From NCBI GenBank assembly GCA_001796285.1, contig MGMD01000010.1, forward strand, positions 92,708-156,707: a stretch of DNA of 64,000 bases, in the 5' to 3' direction. Positions within the stretch are counted from its first letter, which is position 1, and each line of letters opens with the position of its first letter. Origin of the DNA: Chlamydiae bacterium RIFCSPLOWO2_12_FULL_45_20 (GTDB lineage Bacteria > Chlamydiota > Chlamydiia > Chlamydiales > SM23-39). Below the pieces are notes generated by a model. It searched no databases. It was not told the origin of the DNA and saw nothing but the letters and a program-made list of their open reading frames with translations. Below are positions 49,735 to 59,320 of this stretch, one piece after another. The translations under genes and the position numbers were made by a program.

Positions 49735-50151
49735 TTGGCTAAGCAAGAGCAAAAGGCGCCACCGAAAAAAGCTGGGGCTCGCGTCAAAAAAAAGAATGTA
49801 AGAACAGTCCCATCGGGGATAGCTCACGTCAAGGCGACGTTTAACAATACAATTATTGCAATCACGGATCTTGCGGGCAATGTGGTTTCTTGGGCTTCGG
49901 CAGGAAAGGCTAATTTTTCGGGGTCTAAAAAATCCTCTGCCTTTGCAGCTACGGTCGCTGCGCAGAACGCTGCGAGAGAGGCGATGGCTCAAGGGATGAA
50001 AGAGTGTGAGGTGAATCTGAAAGGTCCGGGGTCAGGCCGTGAGTCCGCTGTGAGAGGGCTGATGAGTGCAGGTCTTGCGGTTAGCATTATCCGCGACAGG
50101 ACGCCAGTTCCCCATAATGGTTGCAGGCCGCGCAAGCGCAGACGAGTATAA
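49735..50151 (+). CDS. rpsK: 30S ribosomal protein S11
   Basis: 138 residues; [22 protein letters not shown] and C-terminal [20 protein letters not shown]. The start is TTG at 49735, with GGGAG 7 nt upstream; no in-frame ATG exists at the N terminus. Confidence 0.96.
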   Translation: MAKQEQKAPPKKAGARVKKKNVRTVPSGIAHVKATFNNTIIAITDLAGNVVSWASAGKANFSGSKKSSAFAATVAAQNAAREAMAQGMKECEVNLKGPGSGRESAVRGLMSAGLAVSIIRDRTPVPHNGCRPRKRRRV

Positions 50152-50165
50152 AAGGAGAATAAAAC

Positions 50166-51266
50166 ATGCCCATTAAGTATGGCAAATTCGAAATGCCAGA
50201 AAAAATCAAATTGGATGAAGCTAGTCAAACATCGACCTTCGCACGCTTCATAGTTGAACCATTTGAGCGTGGATTTGGCCATACGGTTGGTAGCTCGCTC
50301 AGAAGGATCATGTTGGCTTCTCTGGAGGCGCCTGCAATTCTTTCTGTGAAAATCGAAGGAGTTCCTCATGAATACATGGCGGTAGAGGGCGTGATTGAAG
50401 ACATGACCCACATCATCCTTAATTTAAAGGGGACTTTGCTTCGCAAGCTATCGACCTCTGAAGACGCCCATCCGAGAGATATTAAGTTGATTTCTAAAGC
50501 TCTTGATATTAGCCAGGAGGTGATTGAGAAGGCGGGAGGATCTTACAAAGTAACGCTGAAAGACATTTTGGCTGGTGCGGACTATGAAATGGTCAATCCA
50601 GATCACGGTATTTTTACTGTGACAAGGCCATTTCATAAGAGGGTTGATTTGCGTATTTCTTTGGGAAGGGGTTATGTGCCATCAGAAAGGCAAGTGAGTT
50701 TTGATCCAACCCTTGATGAGATTCTCATTGACTCTGCTTTTTCCCCTGTAAGGCTTGTCAACTACTACGTAGAAAATACAAGGGTAGGACAGGATACCGA
50801 TTTTGACCGGTTGATTCTGGAAGTTACAACGGATGGTAGAATTGCACCTGCCGAGGCCCTGACGTTTGCTGCGCAGATTGGCATCATGCATTTTCAGGTG
50901 TTTGATATAGTGAAGACGCACGTGGTGCATTTTGACAAGGGTGAAATGCAGACGAATCGGGATCGTGATGAAGTACTATCGAAGTTGGCTCTTAGAATTA
51001 ATGAGATTGAGCTATCGGTTCGTTCGACGAACTGTTTGTTCAACGCAGAGATCGATACGATTGGGGAACTGGTTGTTATGCCTGAATCTGAGATGCTTCG
51101 CTTCCGCAATTTTGGGAAAAAATCTTTAACTGAGATCAAGCAGAAGTTGGATGAGCTCGGCTTATCCCTTGGAATGGACCTCAGTAAATATGGCATTCAT
51201 CGTGACAACATTAAGGAAGTGATTGAGCGTTATTTAGCCGAAAAAGCTGGAGAGGCAGTGCTATGA
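50166..51266 (+). CDS. rpoA: RNA polymerase alpha subunit
   Basis: 366 residues. N-terminal dimerisation domain ([26 protein letters not shown], about 28-55) and C-terminal helical domain ([16 protein letters not shown] to [10 protein letters not shown], about 285-340) that contacts UP elements and regulators. Complete. Overlaps rplQ by 4 nt. Confidence 0.97.
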   Translation: MPIKYGKFEMPEKIKLDEASQTSTFARFIVEPFERGFGHTVGSSLRRIMLASLEAPAILSVKIEGVPHEYMAVEGVIEDMTHIILNLKGTLLRKLSTSEDAHPRDIKLISKALDISQEVIEKAGGSYKVTLKDILAGADYEMVNPDHGIFTVTRPFHKRVDLRISLGRGYVPSERQVSFDPTLDEILIDSAFSPVRLVNYYVENTRVGQDTDFDRLILEVTTDGRIAPAEALTFAAQIGIMHFQVFDIVKTHVVHFDKGEMQTNRDRDEVLSKLALRINEIELSVRSTNCLFNAEIDTIGELVVMPESEMLRFRNFGKKSLTEIKQKLDELGLSLGMDLSKYGIHRDNIKEVIERYLAEKAGEAVL

Positions 51267-51688
51267 GACATGCAAAACGAACATTTAAAGTGGGACGCAC
51301 GGGCTCTCATAGACGTGCGATGATCGCGAATATGGTCAAAGCGCTCATTGAAAATGAGCGCATAGAGACTACAGTGACCAAGGCGAAGGAGCTGAGGAGA
51401 CATGCTGATAAGATGATCACATGCGCGAAGAAAAACACCTTAGCCTCGAAGAGAAATGTGATTGCCGCCCTGAGGGTTGCTTTTAATCCTCTGACGTCCA
51501 AAGAAGCTCGCCAGGCGAAGTCAGGCAATACAAATTTCCATTCGCGCGACCGACTCATCATCCATAAACTGTTTGGTGAGCTACGTGAAAGGTTTGCTCC
51601 GCGTAACGGAGGCTACACGCGTATTATCAGGAAAGGGGAGCGAGTTGGCGACAGCGCTCCAACATGTTACATTGAATACCTCAAGTAA
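51263..51688 (+). CDS. rplQ: 50S ribosomal protein L17
   Basis: 141 residues with [46 protein letters not shown] at normal spacing. Last gene of the operon, directly before its terminator. Confidence 0.96.
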   Translation: MRHAKRTFKVGRTGSHRRAMIANMVKALIENERIETTVTKAKELRRHADKMITCAKKNTLASKRNVIAALRVAFNPLTSKEARQAKSGNTNFHSRDRLIIHKLFGELRERFAPRNGGYTRIIRKGERVGDSAPTCYIEYLK

Positions 51689-51717
51689 GATTGCCGAAAG
51701 AGCGCCATACTACGTGT

Positions 51718-51774
51718 GGCCCGAAACTTGGATTTTGATCGGCTCAAAATCCAAGTTTCGGGCCGTTTTTTTTT
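51718..51774 (+). terminator. strong rho-independent terminator of the ribosomal operon
   Basis: A perfect 21-bp stem starting GGCCCGAAACTTGG (51718-51738 with 51744-51764), 5-nt loop TCGGC, followed by G and nine T residues. It closes the rplC-rplQ operon before gapA. Confidence 0.96.
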
Positions 51775-51841
51775 CAATTTCTGGCTTTACTTTCTTTGAA
51801 AATTCGACTATCCTTCGGGCACCGAGAAAGAGAGGGCAATC

Positions 51842-52849
51842 ATGACGAAGCGTATAGCAATCAATGGGTTCGGGCGAATTGGGCGGCTTGTAGTGAGGAC
51901 CCTTCTTAAGCATCCGAATTTAGAAATTGTTGCCATCAACGACTTGGTTCCTCCGAGCAACCTGGCCTATCTTTTTAAGTATGACACTGTGCATGGGATC
52001 TGTCCTCACGAGATTCGTTCAGATGCTACGGATCTTTTTGTGGATGGGAAAAAAATCTGTGTTTTTTCTTTGAAAGACCCGGCGGAACTCCCTTGGGAGG
52101 ATCTCAAAATTGATTATGTAGTGGAGTCTACGGGGAGATTTACGCATCTTGAAGGTGCTAAGAAGCATATTGAGGCGGGGGCAAGGCGGGTGTTGATTTC
52201 GGCTCCTGGACAGGAGGGTATCCCGACTCTTGTAGTGGGTGTGAATCATACGACATATAATCCGCGGAAAGATTTTGTGGTGTGCAATGCTTCTTGCACG
52301 ACAAATTGCCTAGCGCCGCTTTGCAAAGTTCTTTTAAATGAATTTGGGATTGAAGAAGGGCTGATGACCACAGTCCATTCTTTGACAGCTAGCCAGCCGA
52401 CAGTTGACGGCCCTTCTCATAAAGACTGGAGGGGTGGTAGGGCTGCTGGCTATAATATTATTCCGGCTTCGACGGGGGCTGCGAAGGCTGTGATCTTAGC
52501 GCTGCCGGAACTAGCAGGAAAGCTTACTGGCATGGCATTTCGCGTTCCTACGCTGGATGTATCGGTAGTCGATCTTACGGTTCGGCTATCGAAAGATACG
52601 ACTTATGAGGCGATTGGGGAAGCGATGGATCGAGCATCGAGAACCTATCTCCAAGGGATTTTGGCGACGACTGATGAGCCTTTGGTCTCTTCCGATTTTA
52701 TCGGCCATTCTTCTTCGTGCATTTACGACAAACTTGCAGGGATTGGGCTGAATCGCCGTTTTTATAAATTAATTGCATGGTACGACAATGAAATGGGTTA
52801 TTCCCGACGTGTTGTTGACCTGTTGGAGTATATGAGCCAAAGTGAATGA
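51842..52849 (+). CDS. gapA: glyceraldehyde-3-phosphate dehydrogenase
   Basis: Glycolytic NAD-dependent enzyme of 335 residues. NAD-binding [11 protein letters not shown] (7-17), catalytic Cys in [11 protein letters not shown] (about 150-160) and C-terminal [15 protein letters not shown] are present. Same neighbour order (rplQ-gapA-CT504) as Chlamydia. With UhpC-imported glucose-6-phosphate it supports glycolysis. Confidence 0.97.
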   Translation: MTKRIAINGFGRIGRLVVRTLLKHPNLEIVAINDLVPPSNLAYLFKYDTVHGICPHEIRSDATDLFVDGKKICVFSLKDPAELPWEDLKIDYVVESTGRFTHLEGAKKHIEAGARRVLISAPGQEGIPTLVVGVNHTTYNPRKDFVVCNASCTTNCLAPLCKVLLNEFGIEEGLMTTVHSLTASQPTVDGPSHKDWRGGRAAGYNIIPASTGAAKAVILALPELAGKLTGMAFRVPTLDVSVVDLTVRLSKDTTYEAIGEAMDRASRTYLQGILATTDEPLVSSDFIGHSSSCIYDKLAGIGLNRRFYKLIAWYDNEMGYSRRVVDLLEYMSQSE

Positions 52850-52897
52850 ATCCAGATGACTTCAACGAACTGAACCCTTTAACACTTGGAATATTGA

Positions 52898-53536
52898 GTG
52901 AATTTTACACGCGAACCTATCATAGAAACAGTCATTACCCCTCGCGAAGGATGCAAGTTAGCGATCCGGAACAGCAAGGTAAGTGGCGGAGAAGATTATT
53001 TTGTTGATGCTGTGGAAGTAGTGTCTTTTGGACACTCTTTCTTTTTCCGCTCGTTAGAGCGACCCCAGTCTTTTTTAGTTCCTGTGAGTGATTATGAGGT
53101 CCTAGAGCTCAAAGAGACTCGTATGGTTCTGAAAAATATTTCTACGGACAAGGCGATTAAGATTGGTGGAGGCAAGCTGAAGGAAGAAGAAGCTTCTCTT
53201 ACTGAGTCTCGTCCTGCACCGGAGCGGGAATCTCGTAAGCGGAAAGGGAGAAGGGGCCGCCGTCGTGAGCGTAAGGAAGTGGAACCAGTGGGGATGACTG
53301 CATCTGAGGTAACCAACGAGCCATCAGCTGCGGATCAAGGAGTGGAAGAGGCTCCCTCTTTTATTTCTAAGTTGTTTCCTCCACCGTCTACTTTGATTAA
53401 GGAGTCTTTGAGCAAATATAAGCCTGTAGAGGAGGTGGATTCTTTGGCCAAAGGGGCTCAGGAGAAGAAGGGAATGGAAGACGCTATGCTTGATCATCCT
53501 GGTGCAGGATTTCCGGAGGAAGACGAAGAGCAATAA
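52898..53536 (+). CDS. chlamydial hypothetical protein (CT504 position), basic/acidic
   Basis: 212 residues from a GTG start. The N-terminal ~85 residues are a globular beta-rich unit. Then comes a highly charged region with an Arg/Lys cluster (RKRKGRRGRRRERK, about 109-122), resembling an RNA- or nucleic-acid-binding tail, and an acidic C terminus (PEEDEEQ). No signal peptide. I do not recognise a family; the position downstream of gapA matches CT504. Followed by a terminator. Confidence 0.65.
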   Translation: MNFTREPIIETVITPREGCKLAIRNSKVSGGEDYFVDAVEVVSFGHSFFFRSLERPQSFLVPVSDYEVLELKETRMVLKNISTDKAIKIGGGKLKEEEASLTESRPAPERESRKRKGRRGRRRERKEVEPVGMTASEVTNEPSAADQGVEEAPSFISKLFPPPSTLIKESLSKYKPVEEVDSLAKGAQEKKGMEDAMLDHPGAGFPEEDEEQ

Positions 53537-53555
53537 TCTTTGTTTTTCATTTTTT

Positions 53556-53580
53556 GCCCGTATTTTACAAAAATGCGGGC
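53556..53580 (+). terminator. rho-independent terminator
   Basis: GCCCGTATTTT / AAAATGCGGGC stem (11 bp with one G-T pair), 3-nt loop ACA. A T-rich stretch precedes it on this strand, so it may also terminate in the opposite direction. Confidence 0.7.
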
Positions 53581-53623
53581 TTGCATCAATCTCTTCTGAA
53601 TCTTAAAATCTTCTTCTTTCTTT

Positions 53624-53706
53624 GCTTGGATGGTGGAATGGTAGACACTAGGGACTTAAAATCCCTTGGGAGCAATCCCGTGCGGGTTCGAGTCCCGCTC
53701 CGAGCA
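53624..53706 (+). tRNA. tRNA-Leu (anticodon UAA)
   Basis: 83-nt gene. Acceptor stem GCTTGGA/TCCGAGC (one G-T pair), anticodon stem AGGGA/TCCCT with loop CTTAAAA giving anticodon TAA (53657-53659), a long variable arm (GGGAGCAATCCC) as in class II tRNAs, and T arm GCGGG-TTCGAGT-CCCGC. The discriminator is A and CCA is not encoded. It marks the boundary between conserved and accessory DNA; tRNA-Leu genes are common integration sites. Confidence 0.97.
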
Positions 53707-53891
53707 TCTTAATTTTTAGTAGATTAAAGACTTGCATTGAAAGTGCTGAACTTGGAAGGTAGTTATTTTGTCCAACCCCTGTCCAACTTTTCTTTGCTGA
53801 CAGGTTGGAGAGAAGCTCTTAACGCTTTTGACCATAGGAAATTAAAATCATTTACACTATAATTTTGATCTATTAGGTTCAGAGATACCTC
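53707..53891. other. 185-bp spacer after tRNA-Leu
   Basis: No gene seen. It contains GTCCAACCCCTGTCCAAC (53771-53788), two direct copies of GTCCAAC, of the kind found at integrase-related junctions. I found no second copy of the tRNA 3' end further on in the window. Confidence 0.35.
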
Positions 53892-54272
53892 ATGCGCACA
53901 TATCATCATTACGGCATTCCTACTGAAGAAGAGAGAAAAGATGAAACTTTAGTTGAAGTAGGTAGATTTAAATTTTATTCTACTCCTTTTGAAGCTAATA
54001 AATGGCATATTCAATGGCACCGCTTTCCTGAAGGTCACGGGCTGCCAGAGTTAATCACAAAGGTTCCTCACATTGCTTTTCAAGTAGATGATCTCGATGC
54101 AGAAATTGAGGGCGCAAAAATTCTTTTCGGGCCTTATAGCCCATTGCCAGGTTATCGAGTGGCTATGATCGAAGAACAAGGAGTCCCGATCGAGTTGGTT
54201 GAGACAAAACTAACAGATGAAGAGCTGTCCTTACTTGAACAAAAAGAATTCGATAAGAGGAAACCGTATTGA
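53892..54272 (+). CDS. VOC-superfamily (glyoxalase-like) protein
   Basis: 126 residues. The segment VPHIAFQVDDLDAEIEGAK followed by GPYSPLPGYRVAMIEEQGVPIELVET shows the beta-alpha-beta-beta-beta vicinal-oxygen-chelate module with a terminal metal-ligand-type Glu. Substrate unknown. The stop overlaps the TTG start of the next gene, so the pair is translationally coupled. First gene of the accessory segment. Confidence 0.7.
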   Translation: MRTYHHYGIPTEEERKDETLVEVGRFKFYSTPFEANKWHIQWHRFPEGHGLPELITKVPHIAFQVDDLDAEIEGAKILFGPYSPLPGYRVAMIEEQGVPIELVETKLTDEELSLLEQKEFDKRKPY

Positions 54273-55156
54273 AGATTCCAGCAGAAGAGAGATATTCTAA
54301 ACACAAGATCACAATTCATGGGCTCCAAATGGCCTATGTTGATGAAGGAAAGGGAGATCCGATCCTCTTTCTTCACGGCAATCCCTCATCTTCTTATGAG
54401 TGGCGTAATGTAATCCCGCATCTTGTTGATATGGGGCGGTGCATTGCCCCAGATCTTATTGGCATGGGGGATTCGGATAAGCTACCTAATAGCGGTCCAT
54501 CATCGTATCGTTTTATTGAGCATCGCAAATACCTTGACAGGTTTCTTAAGGCTCTTAACGTGCAGAATCGCATCACTTTAGTACTTCACGATTGGGGTTC
54601 GGCGCTTGGCTTCGATTGGGCGTATCGCCATTCCCAGTCAATTCACGCCATTGCATACATGGAATCCTTTGTCAAACCGATTGATTCATGGGATGAATGG
54701 CCTGAGGAGGCAATTGCATTGTTTCAGACAATACGATCGGGTGGGGGTGAAGAGTTAGTGCTCGACAAGAATTTTGTTATAGAAAATATCTTGCCAGCAG
54801 CTGTTTTGCGGAAACTATCCGATGCTGAAATGGATGTCTATCGCCGGCCTTTCAAAAATCCGGGAGAATCAAGGCGTCCGACGTTGACATGGCCACGAGA
54901 GATTCCAATCGCAGGGAAACCACACGACGTCCATCAAATCATCGAAACTTACGGTAAATGGCTTAGCTCTTCACATATTCCAAAATTGTTCATTGAAGCT
55001 ATTCCTGGCGCAATGTTCCAGTCACATCGAAATTTTGCTAAAACATGGCCAAACCAGACACACGTAAACGTTCGAGGAGGCCACTTTGTATCAGAAGATT
55101 CTCCTGACGAAACGGGAACAGCGATCGCTGCATGGCTAAAAAAACTCAGCCATTGA
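54269..55156 (+). CDS. haloalkane dehalogenase-like alpha/beta hydrolase (HLD-II type)
   Basis: 295 residues. The full catalytic pentad of HLD-II enzymes can be seen: nucleophile Asp108 in HDWGSALGF, halide-binding Trp109 and Asn38 (HGNPSSSYEWRN), acid Glu132 in AYMESF, and base His272 in GGHFVSEDSPDE. The family hydrolyses carbon-halogen bonds, and Renilla luciferase is a relative; the natural substrate here is unknown. TTG start with AGAGG 8 nt upstream. No signal peptide. Not a gene I know from Chlamydiaceae; probably acquired. Confidence 0.85.
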   Translation: MKIPAEERYSKHKITIHGLQMAYVDEGKGDPILFLHGNPSSSYEWRNVIPHLVDMGRCIAPDLIGMGDSDKLPNSGPSSYRFIEHRKYLDRFLKALNVQNRITLVLHDWGSALGFDWAYRHSQSIHAIAYMESFVKPIDSWDEWPEEAIALFQTIRSGGGEELVLDKNFVIENILPAAVLRKLSDAEMDVYRRPFKNPGESRRPTLTWPREIPIAGKPHDVHQIIETYGKWLSSSHIPKLFIEAIPGAMFQSHRNFAKTWPNQTHVNVRGGHFVSEDSPDETGTAIAAWLKKLSH

Positions 55157-55260
55157 GGATCTGTCGATGAGGGAATGTCTACTGCGCTACCAGGCCTCTG
55201 CATGTGGATATTTCAGAGATGGTTATTTTTCCTACAGCACAAGCTTCAGTACATCATATC

Positions 55261-55300
55261 TGAGGGAATAGTCCTAAACAATAGTGCTTCTATTCCCTCA
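55261..55300. terminator. hairpin terminator between convergent genes
   Basis: TGAGGGAATAG (55261-55271) and CTATTCCCTCA (55290-55300) are perfectly inverted around an 18-nt loop. Placed right at the MFS stop codon, it can act for both convergent transcripts. Confidence 0.65.
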
Positions 55301-55301
55301 T

Positions 55302-56681
55302 TTAGGTTGGGGTTTCATATATTAGGGCAATCGTGAGAATGGTTGCTAGTGTGATGGCAGAAAGAATCCACATGGCTAACTGATAGCCGGACATAAAAGC
55401 ATTAGGATCTGAACCGGTCTCAAAAATTTTTCTAAAAATCGTCAAAATGATCGCTATACTCAGAGCCCCTCCTGCGTTTTGCACAGACCATAAAACACCT
55501 GTGGCAGTTCCTGCGAAATGATGCGGAGCCGATGCAATAGCTGTTGTTGTAGCTGGGGTTCTTGCGATTCCCCATCCGATTCCAAGTAGAATAAGTGAAG
55601 CCAATACAAAAAAGATTGAAGTATCAGCTAAGAAAAAGGCTTGGAGAATGGTGCTTATGCAGAAAAAAGAAAGTCCGATAATCATCAGTTTTTTTGCTGA
55701 AATTTTGGCCATCAAGTGTCCAACATAAGGAGACAGAAGAGCTATGCAAGCAGTAATGGAAAGTATCATGAGCCCTGCTTGGTATGCAGCCTGATGACGA
55801 ATTTGAATCAAATACAGAGGTATCAGGAATAAATCCGAAGTAAAGACAAAGACAAGACCAAACATGACCAGTGTAGGGAAGAGGAACCCCTGGTTAAAAA
55901 GTAGAGCAAATGGAATAAGGGGAGATAGTGAATGTTGTTCCGAGAAATAAAACCAAATGAGAAAAACTAAAGCGCCTATAGCAAGTAGTATAGTTTTCTC
56001 ACTTGCCCAGCCCCAATCCGGAGCATGCATCAGACAAAGGACTAAAGCGCCTAGTCCCGCCGTAAATAAGAAAAAACCTTTTAAATCGATTTTTTGCCCG
56101 CCCGATTCTTGCCGAGATTCCTTTGCCAGCATAGCACTTAAAATGGCGCTCGCGATTGCAAAAGGTACATTGATATAAAAAATCCAACGCCAACTCAGTG
56201 CACTAACTAAAAATCCCCCTACAGCAGGCCCAGCTGCCATCCCCAATCCTCCGATACCGCTCCAGATACCGATAGCTCTTGCTTTTTCTTTTCCGGGAAA
56301 TGCATGTGATATCAAAGCTAATGCACTGGGAATGATAGCTGCGCTTGCGGCGCCTTGCATAAGCCTACAGAAAATTAGCCATTCCGGAGATTCTGCAAGA
56401 CCCGCTAGAAGGGAAAAGAGGCCAAAGCATGACACCCCTAATATATTCATCATCCTTCGTCCAATATGGTCTGATAATCGTCCAAATGTGATGATCAGGA
56501 TTGTAATAGCGAGAATAAAAGCGTTCATTACCCATTGAAGTTGGACCATGGAAGCAGACAAATCTTTTTCAATAGCGGGAATAGCTGTATTGACAATAGC
56601 AAAGTCCAACCAAACGACAAAGCAGCTTAAGCTACAACTTATTAAAGTGCCCCACTTGGACCGATCTTGCACAGGTTCCAC
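55302..56681 (-). CDS. DHA2-family MFS drug/proton antiporter (EmrB/QacA type)
   Basis: 459 residues with 14 predicted helices. Motif A-like GRLSDHIGRRM (about 66-76) after helix 2 and motif C-like GIWSGIGGLGMAAGPAVGGFL (about 137-158) in helix 5 define a proton-driven exporter of the DHA2 group. GTG start with AAGGA 9 nt upstream. The ISAs1-type element lies directly upstream and may have altered its promoter. Confidence 0.88.
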   Translation of the reverse strand: MEPVQDRSKWGTLISCSLSCFVVWLDFAIVNTAIPAIEKDLSASMVQLQWVMNAFILAITILIITFGRLSDHIGRRMMNILGVSCFGLFSLLAGLAESPEWLIFCRLMQGAASAAIIPSALALISHAFPGKEKARAIGIWSGIGGLGMAAGPAVGGFLVSALSWRWIFYINVPFAIASAILSAMLAKESRQESGGQKIDLKGFFLFTAGLGALVLCLMHAPDWGWASEKTILLAIGALVFLIWFYFSEQHSLSPLIPFALLFNQGFLFPTLVMFGLVFVFTSDLFLIPLYLIQIRHQAAYQAGLMILSITACIALLSPYVGHLMAKISAKKLMIIGLSFFCISTILQAFFLADTSIFFVLASLILLGIGWGIARTPATTTAIASAPHHFAGTATGVLWSVQNAGGALSIAIILTIFRKIFETGSDPNAFMSGYQLAMWILSAITLATILTIALIYETPT

Positions 56682-56731
56682 TTTTTATTCCTTATTTTTT
56701 AGAATGTCGGGTTTGGTCAGGCGGCGTGATG

Positions 56732-57528
56732 CGGGGCGATTTAACTAAAATTTTTTGACATCTCTCTGCAGAAAATAATTACCAAAATTCCCTTTAAGTA
56801 TCCAGTACCAAAAGTTGCTGCTCGTCTCACAGCTGCAAGTCCTCTCTCTGGATCAGCAACCGCAGCTATAATCATGGCCAAGCGCCGAAACAGGCCCATG
56901 TTCTCTGCACTGTGTCCTCGATCCATCAAATTATCATCCTCCTCGAAAATTACATCAGCTATCCAGTGGCATTTATTCTCGATGCTCCAGTGCTGCCGGA
57001 CCCATTTAGCAAAATCCTTTGCAGATGCTCGACGGCTGGAAATATAAAGCCGTCTGAAAACTTCGTTGGTAGCTGATCCTTCAATGCACCTGGAATTTTT
57101 CTGAACCATTTTTGAATATAGCTCTTAAGAGCCCCGGCGGGGGTTTTTACCAAAAACCACCAGAGAGCTCCATGAGAAGGAGCTGAGACTCTCTCTCCAA
57201 GGAGAGAGGAAAACCAGTCTTCTTGAAGATCAGCATAGTCAGCGATCTCTTCGATCGTGTTGCATCCGCAAAAAAAGCCACAAAGAACTACAAGAGACAG
57301 ATACCAAACAGGATACAGTACTCGGCTTTGATTGCGTCGATAATCAGGCAAATCGGCAAACGCCCCCTAACTGTCTCTGCGAAGACCTCGGCATTAAATT
57401 CCTTGCTGGCTTCCAGGATTTTGGCATCAATCGGTTTGCGGCGTGACATAGAACCTCCTTAAATTTGAGGTATTTACTATGCCATGTTACCTGATCTGCT
57501 ATCAAAAATTTTTAGTTAAATCGCCCTG
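56732..57528 (-). mobile_element. defective ISAs1-family insertion sequence
   Basis: Terminal inverted repeats match at both ends: the left end is GGGCGATTTAACTAAAA from 56734, and the right end read inward from 57528 is CAGGGCGATTTAACTAAAAA. The length is about 0.8 kb, shorter than complete members (about 1.2-1.4 kb). No clear target duplication is seen. Confidence 0.85.
56741..57449 (-). pseudogene. ISAs1-family transposase, frameshifted and internally deleted
   Basis: The gene starts with ATG at 57449 (MSRRKPIDAKILEASKEF) behind an AAGGAGG site. Near 57355 it shifts frame into LPDYRRNQSRVLYPV and CGFFCGCNTIEEIADYADLQEDWF, the H-repeat/ISAs1 N-terminal pattern, and shifts again near 57110 into the C-terminal part WVRQHWSIENKCHWIADVIFEEDDNLMDRGHSAENM. 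The middle of the DDE domain is missing, so it cannot transpose by itself. Confidence 0.85.
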
Positions 57529-58357
57529 ACTCTCTTTCTTGTTCAGTAAAAGGAAACAGTTTGGCAAGAGCCTGTTTACACTCTTGAAGTTTGATATCTT
57601 TCCAAGATCGATGATCTTGCTCGTTCTTAGTATTGCGCAGGACAGGCAGAAGCTGTTGTCGAAAATCGGTTTCATCGAACAAAAGAGACTCAGGAGAGAT
57701 TTCTTGGGGATTTTTAATTGAACTCATGCCGACATAGAGAATAAAGGCCAGTCGTAATTGCTCTGAGTTGAACTGCATCTTGGTCAATAGGTGATGAGCA
57801 TCAAATAAATCGCGTGATGCATTCCGAGCAAATAAAGCAGTCAGTTTCCCAGCTGCTAGCTCATGAAAATCAAGAATTCGAATTCCGTGTATTTGATGGT
57901 GTCCAGTGACTTTAGAGGAGCATTTTTAAATATCCCAAAGCGGGATTCTGAACATAAAATTCAGGTCGACTTCTAGATTACCCTGGTTCCCAAGTACACC
58001 TTGATACTTCAGCTGCCATTTTCCACCAGCATGTTTGGTAGGAATACGATGTATCGTAAGATTTTCTCGTTGAAAAACAGCTTCCAAAGCCTTCTCAATA
58101 AGGGGACGTTCGCTCATCATTCCTTCACGATCCGGCATTCCTATATAATTTAAATTAATATCAACTGATAGGCGAGGAAGATCGAAGACAAAAAGGTTAA
58201 GAGCAGTACCTCCTTTCAACACTAGCCGCTCTTGTAAAAAAGGGTGGGCATTAATTCCCTCAAGAACATTCATCAGGTGCCAGACTTTTTCCACTATTTC
58301 CACACGGAAACCTGTGTGACCCGATTCTCGAATGAGCAGTTCTTTAGAAAGTTTCAT
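57529..58357 (-). pseudogene. abiEii: AbiEii-type nucleotidyltransferase toxin, broken
   Basis: DUF1814 toxin of the AbiE abortive-infection/toxin-antitoxin family. From MKLSKELLIRESGH it reads through KGGTALNLF and SVDINLNYIG (nucleotidyltransferase motif I, where the second Asp of DxD is Asn), then meets an in-frame TAA at 57926-57928. The same frame continues unshifted into FHELAAGKLTALFARNASRDLFDAHHLL, the conserved AbiEii C-terminal motif, and is then cut by the IS end at 57528. The toxin is therefore inactivated twice; its ATG overlaps the antitoxin stop by 14 nt. Confidence 0.85.
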
Positions 58358-59150
58358 GAGGTTCTTCCCAAGTTCTCTGGAGTAATGATTTTGGAACAAT
58401 AAGGTTCCATCTAGCAACAAGCTGATTTGACTCTTTATTATGAAGATCTAAATAATGAGCGCCTTTTGGTACAAAACTATCAAAAGCTACTAAATCATTT
58501 TCTGATAGACTAAATATTTCACGATGTTGATCGAGAAAAAATGCCACTCGAGCATAAGTAGTCGCATTATTCAAAAGTTTTGCATAGGCCAGTACCTGCT
58601 GAAGGTTGAGATATTCAATAGATTCTAAAGAACGCCAAATTTCTTCCCAGTTACCGATCAGCGCAGGTCTGTCAAGAATATCTACAAAAGTGCGTTCTAA
58701 AGTTGTAACCCGAATCTTGCATCCCTGATAATCGACAATTTCAATACCGAAATCTGGACTAACTAGAGTTCCTTTAGGAATGGAAATACTTTTAAAAGCG
58801 ATATTACGAAAAATAAAAGGAGGCTTTAATTTTCTCTGAGTAACATAGATAAAATCGGTTCGTAAAGAATGAAGCTTCCCATGAAAACTCAAAGATGTAT
58901 GGTATGCCAAAGTGGCATCGGCAGTTATTTTACTTGCGATTAGATAAGGATCGATAGGATGAGTTTTTGCTTCAGCACCTTTGGATATTGTGTAATAAAG
59001 GCCCTTCCGAATTCGGATGATGTGTCCTTGCCGAAGATGATAAGCCAACAAGTTATCCAAAGTGCTGCTGCTTTTCTCCATCCCGAGAGCAGCCCTCACC
59101 TCTTCGGTCGTAAAGATCTGATTATGAGCTAGAAATGTTTCCATGTTCAT
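58344..59150 (-). CDS. abiEi: AbiEi-type antitoxin / transcriptional repressor
   Basis: 268 residues from the ATG at 59150 (MNMETFLAHNQIF). An N-terminal winged helix (about residues 10-60, TTEEVRAALGMEKSSSTLDNLLAYH, then HIIRIRKGLYYT) is followed by the C-terminal antitoxin domain (VTTLERTFVDILDRPALIGNWEEIW). The longer frame starting at TTG 59210 would run through the operator. The family binds inverted repeats upstream of its own gene and neutralises AbiEii. Apparently intact although its toxin is not. Confidence 0.85.
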   Translation of the reverse strand: MNMETFLAHNQIFTTEEVRAALGMEKSSSTLDNLLAYHLRQGHIIRIRKGLYYTISKGAEAKTHPIDPYLIASKITADATLAYHTSLSFHGKLHSLRTDFIYVTQRKLKPPFIFRNIAFKSISIPKGTLVSPDFGIEIVDYQGCKIRVTTLERTFVDILDRPALIGNWEEIWRSLESIEYLNLQQVLAYAKLLNNATTYARVAFFLDQHREIFSLSENDLVAFDSFVPKGAHYLDLHNKESNQLVARWNLIVPKSLLQRTWEEPHETF

Positions 59151-59174
59151 GACTTGAAGATATTCTCTGTAACT

Positions 59175-59189
59175 ACTAATAATATTAGT
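59175..59189. promoter_or_regulatory. candidate AbiEi operator
   Basis: ACTAAT-aat-ATTAGT, a perfect 15-bp palindrome 25 bp upstream of the abiEi ATG, where autorepressing AbiEi proteins bind. Confidence 0.4.
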
Positions 59190-59320
59190 GGTTAAGGAGA
59201 TTTTCTTCAAATAAAAATTCCATTTAAAATTTTAATTCGCCAGTCAACGATCCGATTATTGCTAAATTTTCACCAAATAGGCATGATTTTGTTCGATTCG
59301 TTACACTAGGTTAGTAGTCG

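Noticed and set aside
53707..53891. Integrase or att duplication beside tRNA-Leu
   Set aside because: No repeat of the tRNA 3' end and no integrase gene in the window; only the GTCCAAC direct repeat remains.
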